Source: Candidatus Nanopelagicales bacterium
GTDB lineage: Bacteria; Actinomycetota; Actinomycetes; S36-B12; CAIYMF01
Assembly: GCA_025456065.1 (NCBI GenBank)
Contig: JALOLH010000035.1
Coordinates: 1 to 49,353, forward strand
Length of the DNA stretch: 49,353 nucleotides
Direction: 5' to 3'
Shown piece after piece: positions 15,781 through 24,362 of the stretch. Within the stretch, counting starts at the first letter, position 1. Every line of letters starts with the position of its first letter. The position numbers were made by a program, and so were the translations under genes. The notes under the pieces were generated by a model. It saw nothing but the letters and a program-made list of their open reading frames with translations. It was not told the DNA's origin and searched no databases.

Positions 15781-16728
15781 CTACTGGGCCGCGCCTCCGC
15801 GGCGCCGGGGCAGCACGTGCATCGCGGCCACGACCACGGCGCCCACCACGAGGCCCAGCAGCGCCGAGGCCAGCGTGTTCGTGAGCCACGCGAGCGCGCC
15901 ACCCAGCGCGGGGACCAGGCCGGCGACTGCCTCCTCGGCGTGGTGCACGGCGTCGTACAGCCAGTGCCAGCCCAGCTCGTCCAGCCCGACGAGCAGGATG
16001 TGCCCGCCGACCCACAGCATGGCCACGATGCCGATCGTGGACAGCGCGCGCAGCAGGGCCGGCATGGCCTTGACCAGGCCGCGGCCGACCCGCTGCGACA
16101 TCGGGCTCTCCCGCTCGGCGAGGTACAGCCCGATGTCGTCCATCTTCACGATCAGCGCGACCACGCCGTACACCAGCGCCGTGATGGCGATCGCGACCAT
16201 GGTGAGGATGATCGCCCGGGACACCAGCGGCTCGTCGGCCACCTCGTTCAGCGCGATCACCATGATCTCCGCCGAGAGGATGAAGTCGGTCGTGATCGCG
16301 CCGCGGACCATGACGTCCTCGTGGTCCTTGCCCTGGGCGGCGGCCGGGAGCCCGTCACCCTCCTCGTGGTGGCCGCTGACCACCTCCCAGATCTTCTCCG
16401 CCCCCTCGTAGCAGAGGTACGTGCCGCCGAGCATGAGGATCGGGGTCAGCAGCCAGGGCAGGAACTGGCTGAGCAGCAGCGCTGCGGGCAGGATGAAGAG
16501 CAGCTTGTTGCGGATCGAGCCCAGCGCGATGCGGCGGATGATCGGCAGCTCGCGGTTGGCGGTGAACCCGTGGACGTACCGCGGGGTGACGGCCGTGTCG
16601 TCCACGACGACGCCGAGCGACTTGCTGCCGGCCTTCCCCGCCGCTGCTCCGATGTCGTCCACCGAGGCGGCGGCCAGCTTGGCCAGCGCCGCGATGTCGT
16701 CCAGCAGGGCTGCCAGTCCGCCGCTCAC
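15781..16728 (-). CDS. DUF808 (YedI-like) membrane protein
   Basis: A 315-aa protein of the DUF808 family, function unknown. It starts with the family signature SGGLAALLDDIAALAKLAAA, continues with KSLGVVVDDTAVTPRYVHGF, and has membrane helices such as LLFILPAALLLSQFLPWLLT and IVAMLWVGGHILLVG. The GTG start at 16728 follows minus-strand TACCCT (16735-16740) by 6 nt, which indicates a leaderless transcript and rules out the longer, arginine/proline-rich extension upstream. Upstream of it (16741-16981) lies about 240 bp without a gene, leading to the insertion sequence. Confidence 0.88.
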   Translation of the reverse strand: MSGGLAALLDDIAALAKLAAASVDDIGAAAGKAGSKSLGVVVDDTAVTPRYVHGFTANRELPIIRRIALGSIRNKLLFILPAALLLSQFLPWLLTPILMLGGTYLCYEGAEKIWEVVSGHHEEGDGLPAAAQGKDHEDVMVRGAITTDFILSAEIMVIALNEVADEPLVSRAIILTMVAIAITALVYGVVALIVKMDDIGLYLAERESPMSQRVGRGLVKAMPALLRALSTIGIVAMLWVGGHILLVGLDELGWHWLYDAVHHAEEAVAGLVPALGGALAWLTNTLASALLGLVVGAVVVAAMHVLPRRRGGAAQ

Positions 16729-16977
16729 CGGGCGAGGGTAGCCGGCCGGGGCTGGACCTGTCGGTGCTGGCGCTGCGCGGGACGCGAATCGCGGGGCCTG
16801 CCGGCGGGCGTGGAGCGCGGGGGCCCGGGCGTGGAGCGTGCGTGCTGGAGGTCCGGGGGAGCTCGCGACCCCCGTCGAGTGCCGGTTCGTGGTCGCCGCA
16901 AGGGAGGGCCCGACCATCCACCGTCGGCCGCACGTGCCGTTGACGCCCCCGTCGGGCACCGCTAGGGTGATACTGGT

Positions 16978-16989
16978 TCGAACACGCGT
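16978..16989 (+). promoter_or_regulatory. Left half of a LexA/SOS box, cut by an insertion sequence
   Basis: TCGA followed by the target duplicate ACACGCGT. Joined to the right-hand flank (18392-18403) with the element and one duplicate removed, it restores TCGAACACGCGTTCGA, a perfect TCGAAC-N4-GTTCGA actinobacterial LexA box. A TAGGGT -10-like hexamer lies just upstream at 16963-16968. Confidence 0.7.
16982..16989. repeat. Target site duplication of the ISL3 element, left copy
   Basis: ACACGCGT here is repeated exactly at 18392-18399 and flanks the inverted ends of the element. Eight base pairs is the duplication length known for the ISL3 family. Confidence 0.8.
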
Positions 16990-18391
16990 GCTACTCCTCA
17001 CGTTTGTGTGGGTAGAGGGATGCGGATTCCGCTGCAGCACAGGTAGACCATGGCGATCAGGGCTGCCGCGTCGTGGTGTCCGTAGCCGCGTCGCTGGATC
17101 AGGCGGACTTTGCCGTTGATACCTTCGACGCGGGAGTTGGAGAGGTCCAGGACGACGGCATTGAGGATCTGGTCACGGTGCGTGGCCACCGTGCGGGCCA
17201 GGTTGGCCATGGGTCGTAGGTGGCTGTGGCTGGCGTCGTCGATCCACTGGTCCAGGTAGTGGCCGGCTCGGGCGGGGGGCACATCGCGGTAGAGGGCGCG
17301 GAGTTGCTCCTTGAGCTGCCATGCCCGGTAGACGTCGACGTGGCGGTGGCTCAGCGCGGCGAGGAGGGCGTGGTGGGCTGGGTCGAGGCGTTCGGCGCTG
17401 GCTCGGAGTGCGTAGCGGGTGGCGCGCCAGGTGCTGCGGGTGGGTCGTCCCTGGGAGTCGGCTGACGGGGAGACCTGGACCCGAGCGGCGGTGAACACCT
17501 GGTCCAGGGCCCGGTTGGCCAGCTGGATGACGTGGAACGGGTCGAACGCGATCGCTGCGTGGGGCACTTGGGCCTCGGTCTCGGATCGGTAGGCACTGCC
17601 CATGTCCATGCTGACCGCCTCCAGCCGGAGACGCCGGCCCGGGCCGAGCTGCTCGTAGAACCCGCGCAGCGCTGCACGGTCCCGGCCCTTGGCGGCCCAC
17701 ACGACCTCGCCGGTGTCGTGGTCGACGACCAGGGTCAGGTACTTGTGGCCGCGCCGGTAGGAGATCTCATCGACCCCGACCCTCAGCAGGTGGTCGAACC
17801 GGTGGTCTGCCAGATGGTCAGCGACCACCCGGCGCACCACGTGGTCGACGGTGCGCCACGCGCAGCGCAGCAGCGCGGCGACCGCGGACTTGTCCATCCG
17901 CTGGGCCAGCCAGGCCACCAGGTCCTCGAACACCTGGGTGTGCCTGGCGCCGGGGCGGGCCCAGGGCACCACCTCGGTCCGGATACGTCGACACCTGCGG
18001 CAGGCGACCCGGGCGATCCGGGCCTCCAACCAGACCCGGCACGCTCCGAAGTCCAGATGCCGCCAACGCCGCGTGGACATGTCGTAACCAGCGCGGGTCC
18101 GAGCCCCGCACGGACACTGATGCAGGACGGTCGAGCGCCGTACCACCAAGACCAGCCCAACGTCGGTGAACCGAACTCCGACCACCCGGGTTCCGGCCAA
18201 ACCCAACACGCGATTGAATGCTGTCGTGACGCGCACGTGTGTCACCGCACTTCCAGGTTCGTAGAGGCTTCAGCAACCCCGAACCTAGAACCGGTGACCC
18301 GTGCGCGTCCGCATCGCAGAACGCCTCAGAACCCCCGTGTCACAACCTGCCAACCCCCGCCCTCACCACCCACGGGAAGAGCAGGAGTAGC
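16990..18391. mobile_element. Complete ISL3-family insertion sequence, 1402 bp
   Basis: The element begins GCTACTCCT (16990-16998) and ends AGGAGTAGC (18383-18391), perfect 9-bp inverted ends within a longer imperfect inverted repeat of about 40 bp. It is flanked by the 8-bp direct repeat ACACGCGT. It carries one full-length transposase gene whose stop lies at the left end (16998) and leaves about 146 bp of non-coding sequence at the right end. Intact ends, an intact gene and an exact duplication indicate a recent insertion that may still be active. Confidence 0.88.
16998..18245 (-). CDS. tnp: ISL3 family transposase
   Basis: A 415-aa transposase of the expected length. The N-terminal zinc-binding part has CPCGARTRAGYD and VACRRCRRIRTEVV, followed by a helix-turn-helix (MDKSAVAALLRCAWRTVDHV). 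The DDE catalytic residues are in VGVDEISYRRGHKYLTLVVD, VSMDMGSAY and NSRVEGINGKVRLIQRRGYG. The reading frame is undamaged. The GTG start at 18245 is the most upstream one consistent with the family N-terminus. Confidence 0.92.
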   Translation of the reverse strand: MTHVRVTTAFNRVLGLAGTRVVGVRFTDVGLVLVVRRSTVLHQCPCGARTRAGYDMSTRRWRHLDFGACRVWLEARIARVACRRCRRIRTEVVPWARPGARHTQVFEDLVAWLAQRMDKSAVAALLRCAWRTVDHVVRRVVADHLADHRFDHLLRVGVDEISYRRGHKYLTLVVDHDTGEVVWAAKGRDRAALRGFYEQLGPGRRLRLEAVSMDMGSAYRSETEAQVPHAAIAFDPFHVIQLANRALDQVFTAARVQVSPSADSQGRPTRSTWRATRYALRASAERLDPAHHALLAALSHRHVDVYRAWQLKEQLRALYRDVPPARAGHYLDQWIDDASHSHLRPMANLARTVATHRDQILNAVVLDLSNSRVEGINGKVRLIQRRGYGHHDAAALIAMVYLCCSGIRIPLPTQT

Positions 18392-18403
18392 ACACGCGTT
18401 CGA
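18392..18403 (+). promoter_or_regulatory. Right half of the split LexA/SOS box with right target duplicate
   Basis: The second ACACGCGT copy (18392-18399) is followed by TCGA (18400-18403). It lies 17 nt upstream of the HNH nuclease start. In the ancestral arrangement the whole 16-bp box would have sat directly in the nuclease gene's promoter. Confidence 0.7.
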
Positions 18404-18420
18404 ATCAGATGGGGGACAGC

Positions 18421-19866
18421 ATGATCATCCTGGAACTCGTGGTCCGCGACGGGGCGGGCCGGGTCCTGGACCTCGAGGCGCTCGACGTCGCCGAGGTCGT
18501 GGAGCTCGCGGGCGACGCTCCGCCCCCCGAGAGGATGGCGAACGACCCCGAGCTCGGCCTCGACGTCCGCGCATGGGGAGCGGCGCACCTGTCGATGGAG
18601 GGCGTGGACCGGACGCTGCGGCAGGTGCACGCGCTGCGCACTGCGTGCGTCGCTGCCGTCGCGGACGCCGCTGACGCCGCCAGTGGCGGGTTCGGGGAGC
18701 GCGCGCTCGACGAGCTCATGACCGGCCTGCTCGTGTCACGCCGTTCCGCCCAGCACACGCATGGCCAGGCGCAGGTGCTGCGATCGCAGCCGGAGGTCTG
18801 GGCGGCGCTCGCCGCCGGCTCGATCGACCTGACCCGAGCGGTGATCCTCGCCGACGCGCTCCTGGCGATCCCCGAATGGGACGACGAGGGCGCGCGACGA
18901 CCGACGTTCGAGGACGAGCGCACGACCCTGCTGGCCGTCGGACTGCCCTACGCGCGGGAGCGCACCGCGCGGCGGCTCGAGCAGTACCTGCGCCGACAGC
19001 TGTCCGGGCTGGGCTGCGAGGACCGAGCCAGGCGGCGGCGCCGGGCACTCGTCCAGCGAGGGGTCTGGATCGCCCACGACGGCGACGGCACGGCGGACAT
19101 CACCGCCCGCCTGAGCAGCGAGGACGCCGAGCGCGTCTACGCAACCATCCGTTCGATGGCCCTGGCCGACCGCAACGGGGATCCGACGCAGGGCGAGCCG
19201 CACTGCCCCGATCCCGCCGCGCCGATGGACACGTGGATGGCGGCGGCCCTCGTCGATGCGGTCCTCGGAACCGGTCGGGCGCTGCCCCGGCACCGGCACC
19301 CCGGCGCGCACCCGGAACCTCCCGGCAGTGGGACGGCCGCCGATGCAGCGGGGTCCGATGAGGCCGGACCTGCCCCTGCCACGACCCAGACGGTCATCAA
19401 CGTGACGGTCCCGATCGCATCACTGGCGGGGCTCACCGACGAGCCCGGGACGATCAACGGGTTCGGCGTCATCCCGGCGCAGCACGCCCGACGGTTGGCG
19501 GCGGGCGACGCCCGCTGGCGCCACGTGCTCACGTGCAGGACGACCGGCGCGCTGCTGGACGTCGGGAGCCTGTCGTACCGCCCGCCGGCACCGCTGGCCC
19601 GGCACGTCCGGCTGCGGGACGGCACGTGTCGGTTCCCGGGCTGCGCCGTGCCCGCCCGCGAGTGCGATCTGGACCATCTGGTCCCGTTCCCCGACGGTCC
19701 GACCTCGGCGGCAAACCTGCACGCGCTGTGCCGACGGCACCACGGCCTCAAGCACGAGGGCGGGTGGCGGGTCCAGGCGGTCCGCGACGGCGGACTGCGC
19801 TGGACCAGCCCACTGGGCGCACAGGCGACCACCTACCCCGACGACACCTGGGCAGCCGTGGCCTGA
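18421..19866 (+). CDS. DUF222/13E12-type HNH endonuclease
   Basis: A 481-aa protein of the multicopy actinobacterial 13E12 family. The DUF222 domain takes up most of the first 330 residues, for example DELMTGLLVSRRSAQHTHGQ and LSSEDAERVYATIRSMA. The C-terminal HNH nuclease motif is CRFPGCAVPARECDLDHLVP followed by NLHALCRRHHGLKH. I place the start at ATG 18421, preceded by GGGGGA; an ATG at 18409 is less likely. The ISL3 element upstream separates the gene from its apparent SOS-controlled promoter, so expression is probably lost or now driven from the element. Confidence 0.88.
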   Translation: MIILELVVRDGAGRVLDLEALDVAEVVELAGDAPPPERMANDPELGLDVRAWGAAHLSMEGVDRTLRQVHALRTACVAAVADAADAASGGFGERALDELMTGLLVSRRSAQHTHGQAQVLRSQPEVWAALAAGSIDLTRAVILADALLAIPEWDDEGARRPTFEDERTTLLAVGLPYARERTARRLEQYLRRQLSGLGCEDRARRRRRALVQRGVWIAHDGDGTADITARLSSEDAERVYATIRSMALADRNGDPTQGEPHCPDPAAPMDTWMAAALVDAVLGTGRALPRHRHPGAHPEPPGSGTAADAAGSDEAGPAPATTQTVINVTVPIASLAGLTDEPGTINGFGVIPAQHARRLAAGDARWRHVLTCRTTGALLDVGSLSYRPPAPLARHVRLRDGTCRFPGCAVPARECDLDHLVPFPDGPTSAANLHALCRRHHGLKHEGGWRVQAVRDGGLRWTSPLGAQATTYPDDTWAAVA

Positions 19867-19976
19867 GCCCGGCGCGCTCGTCGCCTGGCGCTGCAACCGT
19901 CGCCTGAGCCCAGGACGTCGACCGCGCGAGCCGAGCCCCCGTTCGGAGCACGCCGCGCGGCCTGTCGTCGCCCGGC

Positions 19977-19982
19977 TAGTCT
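19977..19982 (+). promoter_or_regulatory. Leaderless -10 box (TAGTCT)
   Basis: TAGTCT ends 8 nt before the ATG at 19991 of the DUF1349 gene, the spacing expected for a leaderless message. Confidence 0.5.
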
Positions 19983-19990
19983 CCGGCGTC

Positions 19991-20587
19991 ATGACGGTCA
20001 ATGAGGCGCGCCTGCCGTGGTCCGCCGGCACCTGGACGATTCCCCCGGCAGCCGTCGAGCAGGTCGGTGATGACCTCGTGGTCCAGTGCGTGGAGGGCAG
20101 CGACGCGTGGCGGATCACCTCGTACGGCTTCGTCCACGACGATGCGCACGGCCTGCTCGCCGACCTCCCCGACGCCGCGGCGATGGAGGTCGCCTTCCTC
20201 CTTTCCGGGGACCAGCAGTTCGACCAGGCGGGGTTGCTCCTCCGCGCCGACGATCGCACCTGGATCAAGGCCGGGGTGGAATACGCCGACGGGCATCTCA
20301 ACGTCGGCGCCGTGGTCACGCGCGAGGTGTCCGACTGGTCGACCTGGCCGGTGGCGTGGGCGCAGCAGGAGATCCGCATCCGGGCCAGCCGGAGCCGCGA
20401 CGCCGTGACCGTCCGGGCCAGGGCATCCGGGGAGCCGTGGCGCCTGGTCAGGCTGGCGCCGATCGATCCGGCACTGCCCTGGCGAGCCGGCCCCTTCGCC
20501 TGCGCGCCGACGCGCGCCGGGTTGCGCGTCCGGTTCACCGACTGGCGGATCGGCCCTGCGGACCCAGCCCTTCACCCCGCCGACTGA
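19991..20587 (+). CDS. DUF1349 domain protein
   Basis: A 198-aa protein of the DUF1349 family, a concanavalin-like beta-sandwich of unknown activity. Typical parts are LLSGDQQFDQAGLLLRADDR, TWIKAGVEYADGHLNVGAVV and a C-terminal GPFACAPTRAGLRVRFTDWR. There is no signal peptide or membrane segment, so it should be cytoplasmic. It is a single gene with its own leaderless promoter and a strong terminator after it. Confidence 0.87.
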   Translation: MTVNEARLPWSAGTWTIPPAAVEQVGDDLVVQCVEGSDAWRITSYGFVHDDAHGLLADLPDAAAMEVAFLLSGDQQFDQAGLLLRADDRTWIKAGVEYADGHLNVGAVVTREVSDWSTWPVAWAQQEIRIRASRSRDAVTVRARASGEPWRLVRLAPIDPALPWRAGPFACAPTRAGLRVRFTDWRIGPADPALHPAD

Positions 20588-20598
20588 CCCCGGACAGG

Positions 20599-20641
20599 CG
20601 ACCGCCCCGAGGGCCTGCGTCGCGGCACCTCGGGGCGGTCG
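20599..20641. terminator. Bidirectional hairpin terminator
   Basis: A perfect 14-bp stem (20599-20612 with 20628-20641, core GACCGCCCCGAGG) and a 15-nt loop lie between two converging genes, 11 nt after the DUF1349 stop and 6 nt before the stop of the minus-strand small gene. There is no T-run, as is common in high-GC actinobacteria. Confidence 0.8.
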
Positions 20642-20646
20642 GGGGG

Positions 20647-20886
20647 TCAGCGCTGCGCGCCGACGCGAGCGGCCAGCAGCTGCTTGCCCAGCTCACCGCC
20701 CTTGCGGCTCTCGGCCTGGGCCTTGCGGAAGAACTCGGCGAGCTCGGAGTCGCCCTCACGCTCGGCGTCGGCGATGTAGGTCTCCAGGCGCAGCGCGTTC
20801 TTCAGCGACTGCTCAGTGAACCAGATGATGTTGTAGGTGGGGTCCGGGGTCCCGGTGACCTCGCCACCCTGCTCGGTGTGATGCAT
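20647..20886 (-). CDS. Small helical protein, 79 aa, function unknown
   Basis: The product reads MHHTEQGGEVTGTPDPTYNI at its start, then LKNALRLETYIADAEREGDS and ELAEFFRKAQAESRKGGELG. The pattern of a helical pair with tyrosine and acidic residues resembles short uncharacterised stress-linked proteins seen in cyanobacteria and actinobacteria (family memory, not checked). GAGGAG upstream supports the ATG at 20886. It lies 46 nt downstream of the PRC-barrel gene on the same strand and is probably co-transcribed with it. Confidence 0.75.
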   Translation of the reverse strand: MHHTEQGGEVTGTPDPTYNIIWFTEQSLKNALRLETYIADAEREGDSELAEFFRKAQAESRKGGELGKQLLAARVGAQR

Positions 20887-20932
20887 GCCTCGCCTCTCCT
20901 CGTGGTGGTGGGTGCTGCCTGGCTCTGAGGGC

Positions 20933-21307
20933 TCAGAAGGTCGACGCGCCGTACGTGCCGCCGTAGTACGAGCCCACGCTGTCGCGGTAGGTCGGGTCGG
21001 ACCAGGACGCGCCCTCGCCCAGCTCGGGCGAGTCCTTGATCTGGTCCTTGGTCCGATCGACGTAGACCTTCTCCTCGTTCCAGTCGATCCGCTCGATGCA
21101 GCCTGCCGGCAGCAGGACCTTGCGCCCGAAGATCCACGGGCCGGTGTCCACGACGATCTGGCTGGCCCCGACCTCAGTGCTGGCGTCGTCGACCTTGCCG
21201 ATGTGGCCGTCCGTGGCATGGACCTCGAAACCCGTGATGGCCATGCCCTCCACAGCCGCGCTCTCGCTCTCCCGGAAGCTCCACGGCTCCCATGCGCTGC
21301 TCGTCAT
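20933..21307 (-). CDS. PRC-barrel domain protein
   Basis: A 124-aa protein with one PRC-barrel-like beta domain (DUF2171-like): GFEVHATDGHIGKVDDAST and VVDTGPWIFGRKVLLPAGCI followed by IDWNEEKVYVDRTKDQIKDS. The tail is Gly/Tyr/Ser-rich (YYGGTYGASTF). Such proteins are often linked to general stress or photosynthetic assembly; here the role is unknown. GAGAGGAG upstream supports the ATG at 21307. Confidence 0.85.
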   Translation of the reverse strand: MTSSAWEPWSFRESESAAVEGMAITGFEVHATDGHIGKVDDASTEVGASQIVVDTGPWIFGRKVLLPAGCIERIDWNEEKVYVDRTKDQIKDSPELGEGASWSDPTYRDSVGSYYGGTYGASTF

Positions 21308-21432
21308 CGCGCTCTCCTCTCGCTCGGACGTGCCGAAGTCGTCGGGTACCCGTGCGCGAGGGCGCCAAACCGGAAGGCAGGACCCGATCGAGCGTCGCTG
21401 GAGGCCCGGGTCAGAGGGAGCGCCGTCAGGGG

Positions 21433-21567
21433 TCAGAGGTCGCGGTGCATCTCCTGCTCGATGGCGTCCTCGCGGTCGGCCCGGCGCAGGTTCAGCACCG
21501 CCAGCAGCAGGCCACCCCAGACGACGAGGATGGCGACGACGAGCATGATGATCGCTCCGGTGGTCAT
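21433..21567 (-). CDS. metS: MetS-type small subunit of NSS transporter, 44 aa
   Basis: A tiny single-helix membrane protein: MTTGAIIMLVVAILVVWGGL, then a charged tail LRRADREDAIEQEMHRDL. Its start overlaps the stop of the large NSS transporter gene as ATGA. This is the layout of Corynebacterium glutamicum MetPS, in which the small MetS is needed for methionine and alanine uptake by MetP. It is too short to be found by length-based gene calling, but position and composition make it convincing. Confidence 0.85.
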   Translation of the reverse strand: MTTGAIIMLVVAILVVWGGLLLAVLNLRRADREDAIEQEMHRDL

Positions 21568-23135
21568 GACGGGTCCTTCCCGAGGGGGGCCGTTGGGGCG
21601 GGGTCCACGTCGTTGTACCCGTCGATGCGGGTCTGGGGGCGCCACGGCACCCGGGCGAGGAGGAACCCGACCCCCGCCACCAGCACCACGACGGCCCAGC
21701 CGAAGACGAGCAGCATCCACTGCGGGTAGCCCCCGTACGGCTCCTGCAGGACCGCCCAGAGCTCGCGCACGAGCACGAAGCCCAGGGCCAGCGGCGTGAC
21801 ACCCGCGATGAGCACGATCCACCACGCCCCGACCGGCACCGAGCCGTCCCGGTTCAGGTGGTCGCGCAGCCGGGGCAGCGCCCGCACCCCCCAGGCGACG
21901 ACGAGCATGCTCACCACGGCGACCAGGAGGATGCCGAAGCGGTTGATGAAGTGGTCCACGATGTCCAGGACGTAGATCCCGCTCGTGGTGCTGAACCAGA
22001 GCAGGCTGAGCACCGCGCAGGGCACCGTCACGAGCAGCGTCGCTCGCGTCCGGCTCACCTCGAGCTTGTCGCGGACGGCGGAGATGACCACCTCGAGCAC
22101 GCTCACCAGCGAGGTGAAGCCGGCCATCACGAGCGAGGCGAAGAACAGCACGCCGAGCACTGCCCCGGCGGGCGCCTCGTTGACGATCGTCGGGAAGGCG
22201 ATGAACGCCAGCCCGATCCCGGACGTCGCGACCTCGCCCACGGCGGCACCGGCCGCCTGCGCCATGAACCCCAGCGCGGCGAACACGCCGATCCCGGCGA
22301 GCAGCTCGAAGCCGGAGTTGGACAGGCCCACGACCATGGCCGAGCCCGTCATGTCGGTGTGGCGGTGGACGTACGACGAGTAGGTGATCATGATGCCGAA
22401 CCCGATGGACAGCGAGAAGAAGATCTGGCCGTAGGCCGCCGCCCACACCGCCGGTTCGGCCAGGGCCGACCAGTTCGGGGCGAACAGCGCGTCGAGGCCG
22501 AGCGTCGCGCCGGGCAGCAGCAGCGCCTGCACGACCAGGGCCCCGAACGCCACGACGAGCACCGGGATGAAGATGACCGACGTCGCCCCCACGCCGCGGC
22601 TCACGCCGAGCGCCATGACCACGATCAGCGCCAACCAGACGACGGCGAGCGGGAGCAGCACCCCCGGGACCACGTCGAGGGTGACGCCGGGATCCCCGAC
22701 CTGGAGGTACTCACCGAAGAAGAAGGCGTTCGGGTCTGTCCCCCAGGACTTGCCGAGCGAGAAGACCGTGTAGCTCAGCGCCCAGCCGATCACGGCTGCG
22801 TAGTAGACGGCGATCATGAAGCAGATCCCGACCTGCCACCAGCCCAGTCCCTCGGTGCCCCGCGAGAGCCGGGCGAAGGACAGCGGCGCGGAGCCGCGGT
22901 GCTTGTGGCCGAGGGCGTACTCGAGGAACAGGAACGGGATGCCGGCGGTGAACAGCGCCACGAGGTACGGCAGGATGAACGCCCCGCCGCCGTTCTCGTA
23001 GGCCACGTACGGGAACCGCCAGATGTTGCCCAGGCCCACGGCCGAGCCGATCGCGGCGAGGATGAAGACCCGCCTGCCGGTGAAGGCGCCGCGCCGTGCC
23101 TCAGCCGCCTCGTCGTGGATCGCGTCGGTACTCAT
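21564..23135 (-). CDS. metP: Sodium:neurotransmitter symporter family transporter, MetP-like
   Basis: A 523-aa secondary transporter of the NSS family with about 12 helices. The sodium and substrate site motif is AAIGSAVGLGNIWRFPYVAY near residue 30, followed by NGGGAFILPYLVALFTAGIP. It probably imports methionine and/or alanine with sodium, judging by the overlapping metS gene. The ATG at 23135 has GAGGAG-like sequence a few bases upstream. About 145 bp separate it from modC, which lies upstream on the same strand. Confidence 0.9.
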   Translation of the reverse strand: MSTDAIHDEAAEARRGAFTGRRVFILAAIGSAVGLGNIWRFPYVAYENGGGAFILPYLVALFTAGIPFLFLEYALGHKHRGSAPLSFARLSRGTEGLGWWQVGICFMIAVYYAAVIGWALSYTVFSLGKSWGTDPNAFFFGEYLQVGDPGVTLDVVPGVLLPLAVVWLALIVVMALGVSRGVGATSVIFIPVLVVAFGALVVQALLLPGATLGLDALFAPNWSALAEPAVWAAAYGQIFFSLSIGFGIMITYSSYVHRHTDMTGSAMVVGLSNSGFELLAGIGVFAALGFMAQAAGAAVGEVATSGIGLAFIAFPTIVNEAPAGAVLGVLFFASLVMAGFTSLVSVLEVVISAVRDKLEVSRTRATLLVTVPCAVLSLLWFSTTSGIYVLDIVDHFINRFGILLVAVVSMLVVAWGVRALPRLRDHLNRDGSVPVGAWWIVLIAGVTPLALGFVLVRELWAVLQEPYGGYPQWMLLVFGWAVVVLVAGVGFLLARVPWRPQTRIDGYNDVDPAPTAPLGKDPS

Positions 23136-23279
23136 CGAGTCTCCTCACGTCCGTCGAACCATCGTCCTGGCAGCGATCGTCGCAGCAGGTGGGCGCCCAA
23201 GGCGAGGGGTGGAATGCACATGGTCCGGATCGATCAGCATCCGCGCCCGCCACACGCCGCTGCGTCGACCCGCCGCGGG

Positions 23280-24362
23280 TCATCGCCTGGGGCTGCCCTC
23301 CCGGGTCGGCGCGGGGTCGAGCGTGACCTCGGCGGCCTTGACGGCCAGGTGGACCCTGTTCCCCACGACGAGGCCGAGGTCGGCGACGGCGGCAGGCGTG
23401 ATGTCGGCCTTCAGGTCGCCGACCCGCACGCGGACCAGGTGGCCCAGCGGCTCGAGGGCGGTGACCAGGCCCGCGACGGTGTTGCGTGGGCTGCCGGAGG
23501 GTGCGTGCAGGTGGACCGACACGGCAGCGGGCTGGAACACCGCGAGGGCTGGCTCGCCCTGCGACAGCGGCTGATCGGCCAGTCCGGCCACGATCCAGCC
23601 GTCCGGGGTACGCAGGGCCTCGGGACCGATCGCGACGCCGGTGACCAGGTTCAGCCCGAACAGGCTCGCCGCGAACGCGCTGCGCGGCATGCGCATCACG
23701 TCGCGGGCAGGACCGGCCTCGACGATCCGGCCGGCCTCGAGGACGACCACGTCGTCGGCGAGCAGGGCGACGTCGAGCACGTCATGGGTGACCAGGATCG
23801 TGGTGCGCCCGGCCAGCACCCGACCCAGCGTCGCCCGGACCGCCCCTGCCACGTCCACGTCCAGGGACGCCAGCGGCTCGTCGAGCAGCAGCAGCTCGGG
23901 CTCGGCGGCCAGCGCGCGGGCCAGCGCGACCCGCTGGGCCTGGCCGCCCGACAGGGCGTGCGCCGGCCGGTCGGCCAGGTCGCCCGCGTCGACCTCGCCG
24001 AGCCAGCGCCGGGCGAGCGCTCGGGCCTCGCGTCGCGGCAGGCCGGCACTGCGCGGGCCGAACGCGACGTTGTCCAGCACGTCCAGGTGGGGGAACAGCA
24101 ATGGGTCCTGGGCGAGCAGCGCGACCCGCCGCCGGTGCGCGGGCACCCACGCCCGGACCCCCGTCGCGTCGACGTCCAGCAGGGTGCGACCGTCGAGCTC
24201 CACCCGACCCCGGGCCGGCGCGAGGAGCCCGGCCAGGACCCCCAGCAGGGAGCTCTTGCCCGAGCCGTTCGGGCCGAGCACGGCCAACGACGTGCCGCCG
24301 GGACGCTCGAGGGCGACGTCGAGCTGGCGGTCCGGCACCGAAGCGGCCAGGTGCAGGCTCAC
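23280..24362 (-). CDS. modC: Molybdate ABC transporter ATP-binding protein
   Basis: A 360-aa ATPase: Walker [10 protein letters not shown] near residue 36, Q-loop [12 protein letters not shown], signature [16 protein letters not shown], Walker [15 protein letters not shown] and switch His in [17 protein letters not shown]. The C-terminal segment (from about residue 290) is a TOBE-like regulatory domain ([19 protein letters not shown]). The GTG start at 24362 overlaps the modB stop as GTGA. It powers molybdate (possibly tungstate) import for the cofactor genes elsewhere in this window. Confidence 0.9.
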   Translation of the reverse strand: MSLHLAASVPDRQLDVALERPGGTSLAVLGPNGSGKSSLLGVLAGLLAPARGRVELDGRTLLDVDATGVRAWVPAHRRRVALLAQDPLLFPHLDVLDNVAFGPRSAGLPRREARALARRWLGEVDAGDLADRPAHALSGGQAQRVALARALAAEPELLLLDEPLASLDVDVAGAVRATLGRVLAGRTTILVTHDVLDVALLADDVVVLEAGRIVEAGPARDVMRMPRSAFAASLFGLNLVTGVAIGPEALRTPDGWIVAGLADQPLSQGEPALAVFQPAAVSVHLHAPSGSPRNTVAGLVTALEPLGHLVRVRVGDLKADITPAAVADLGLVVGNRVHLAVKAAEVTLDPAPTREGSPRR

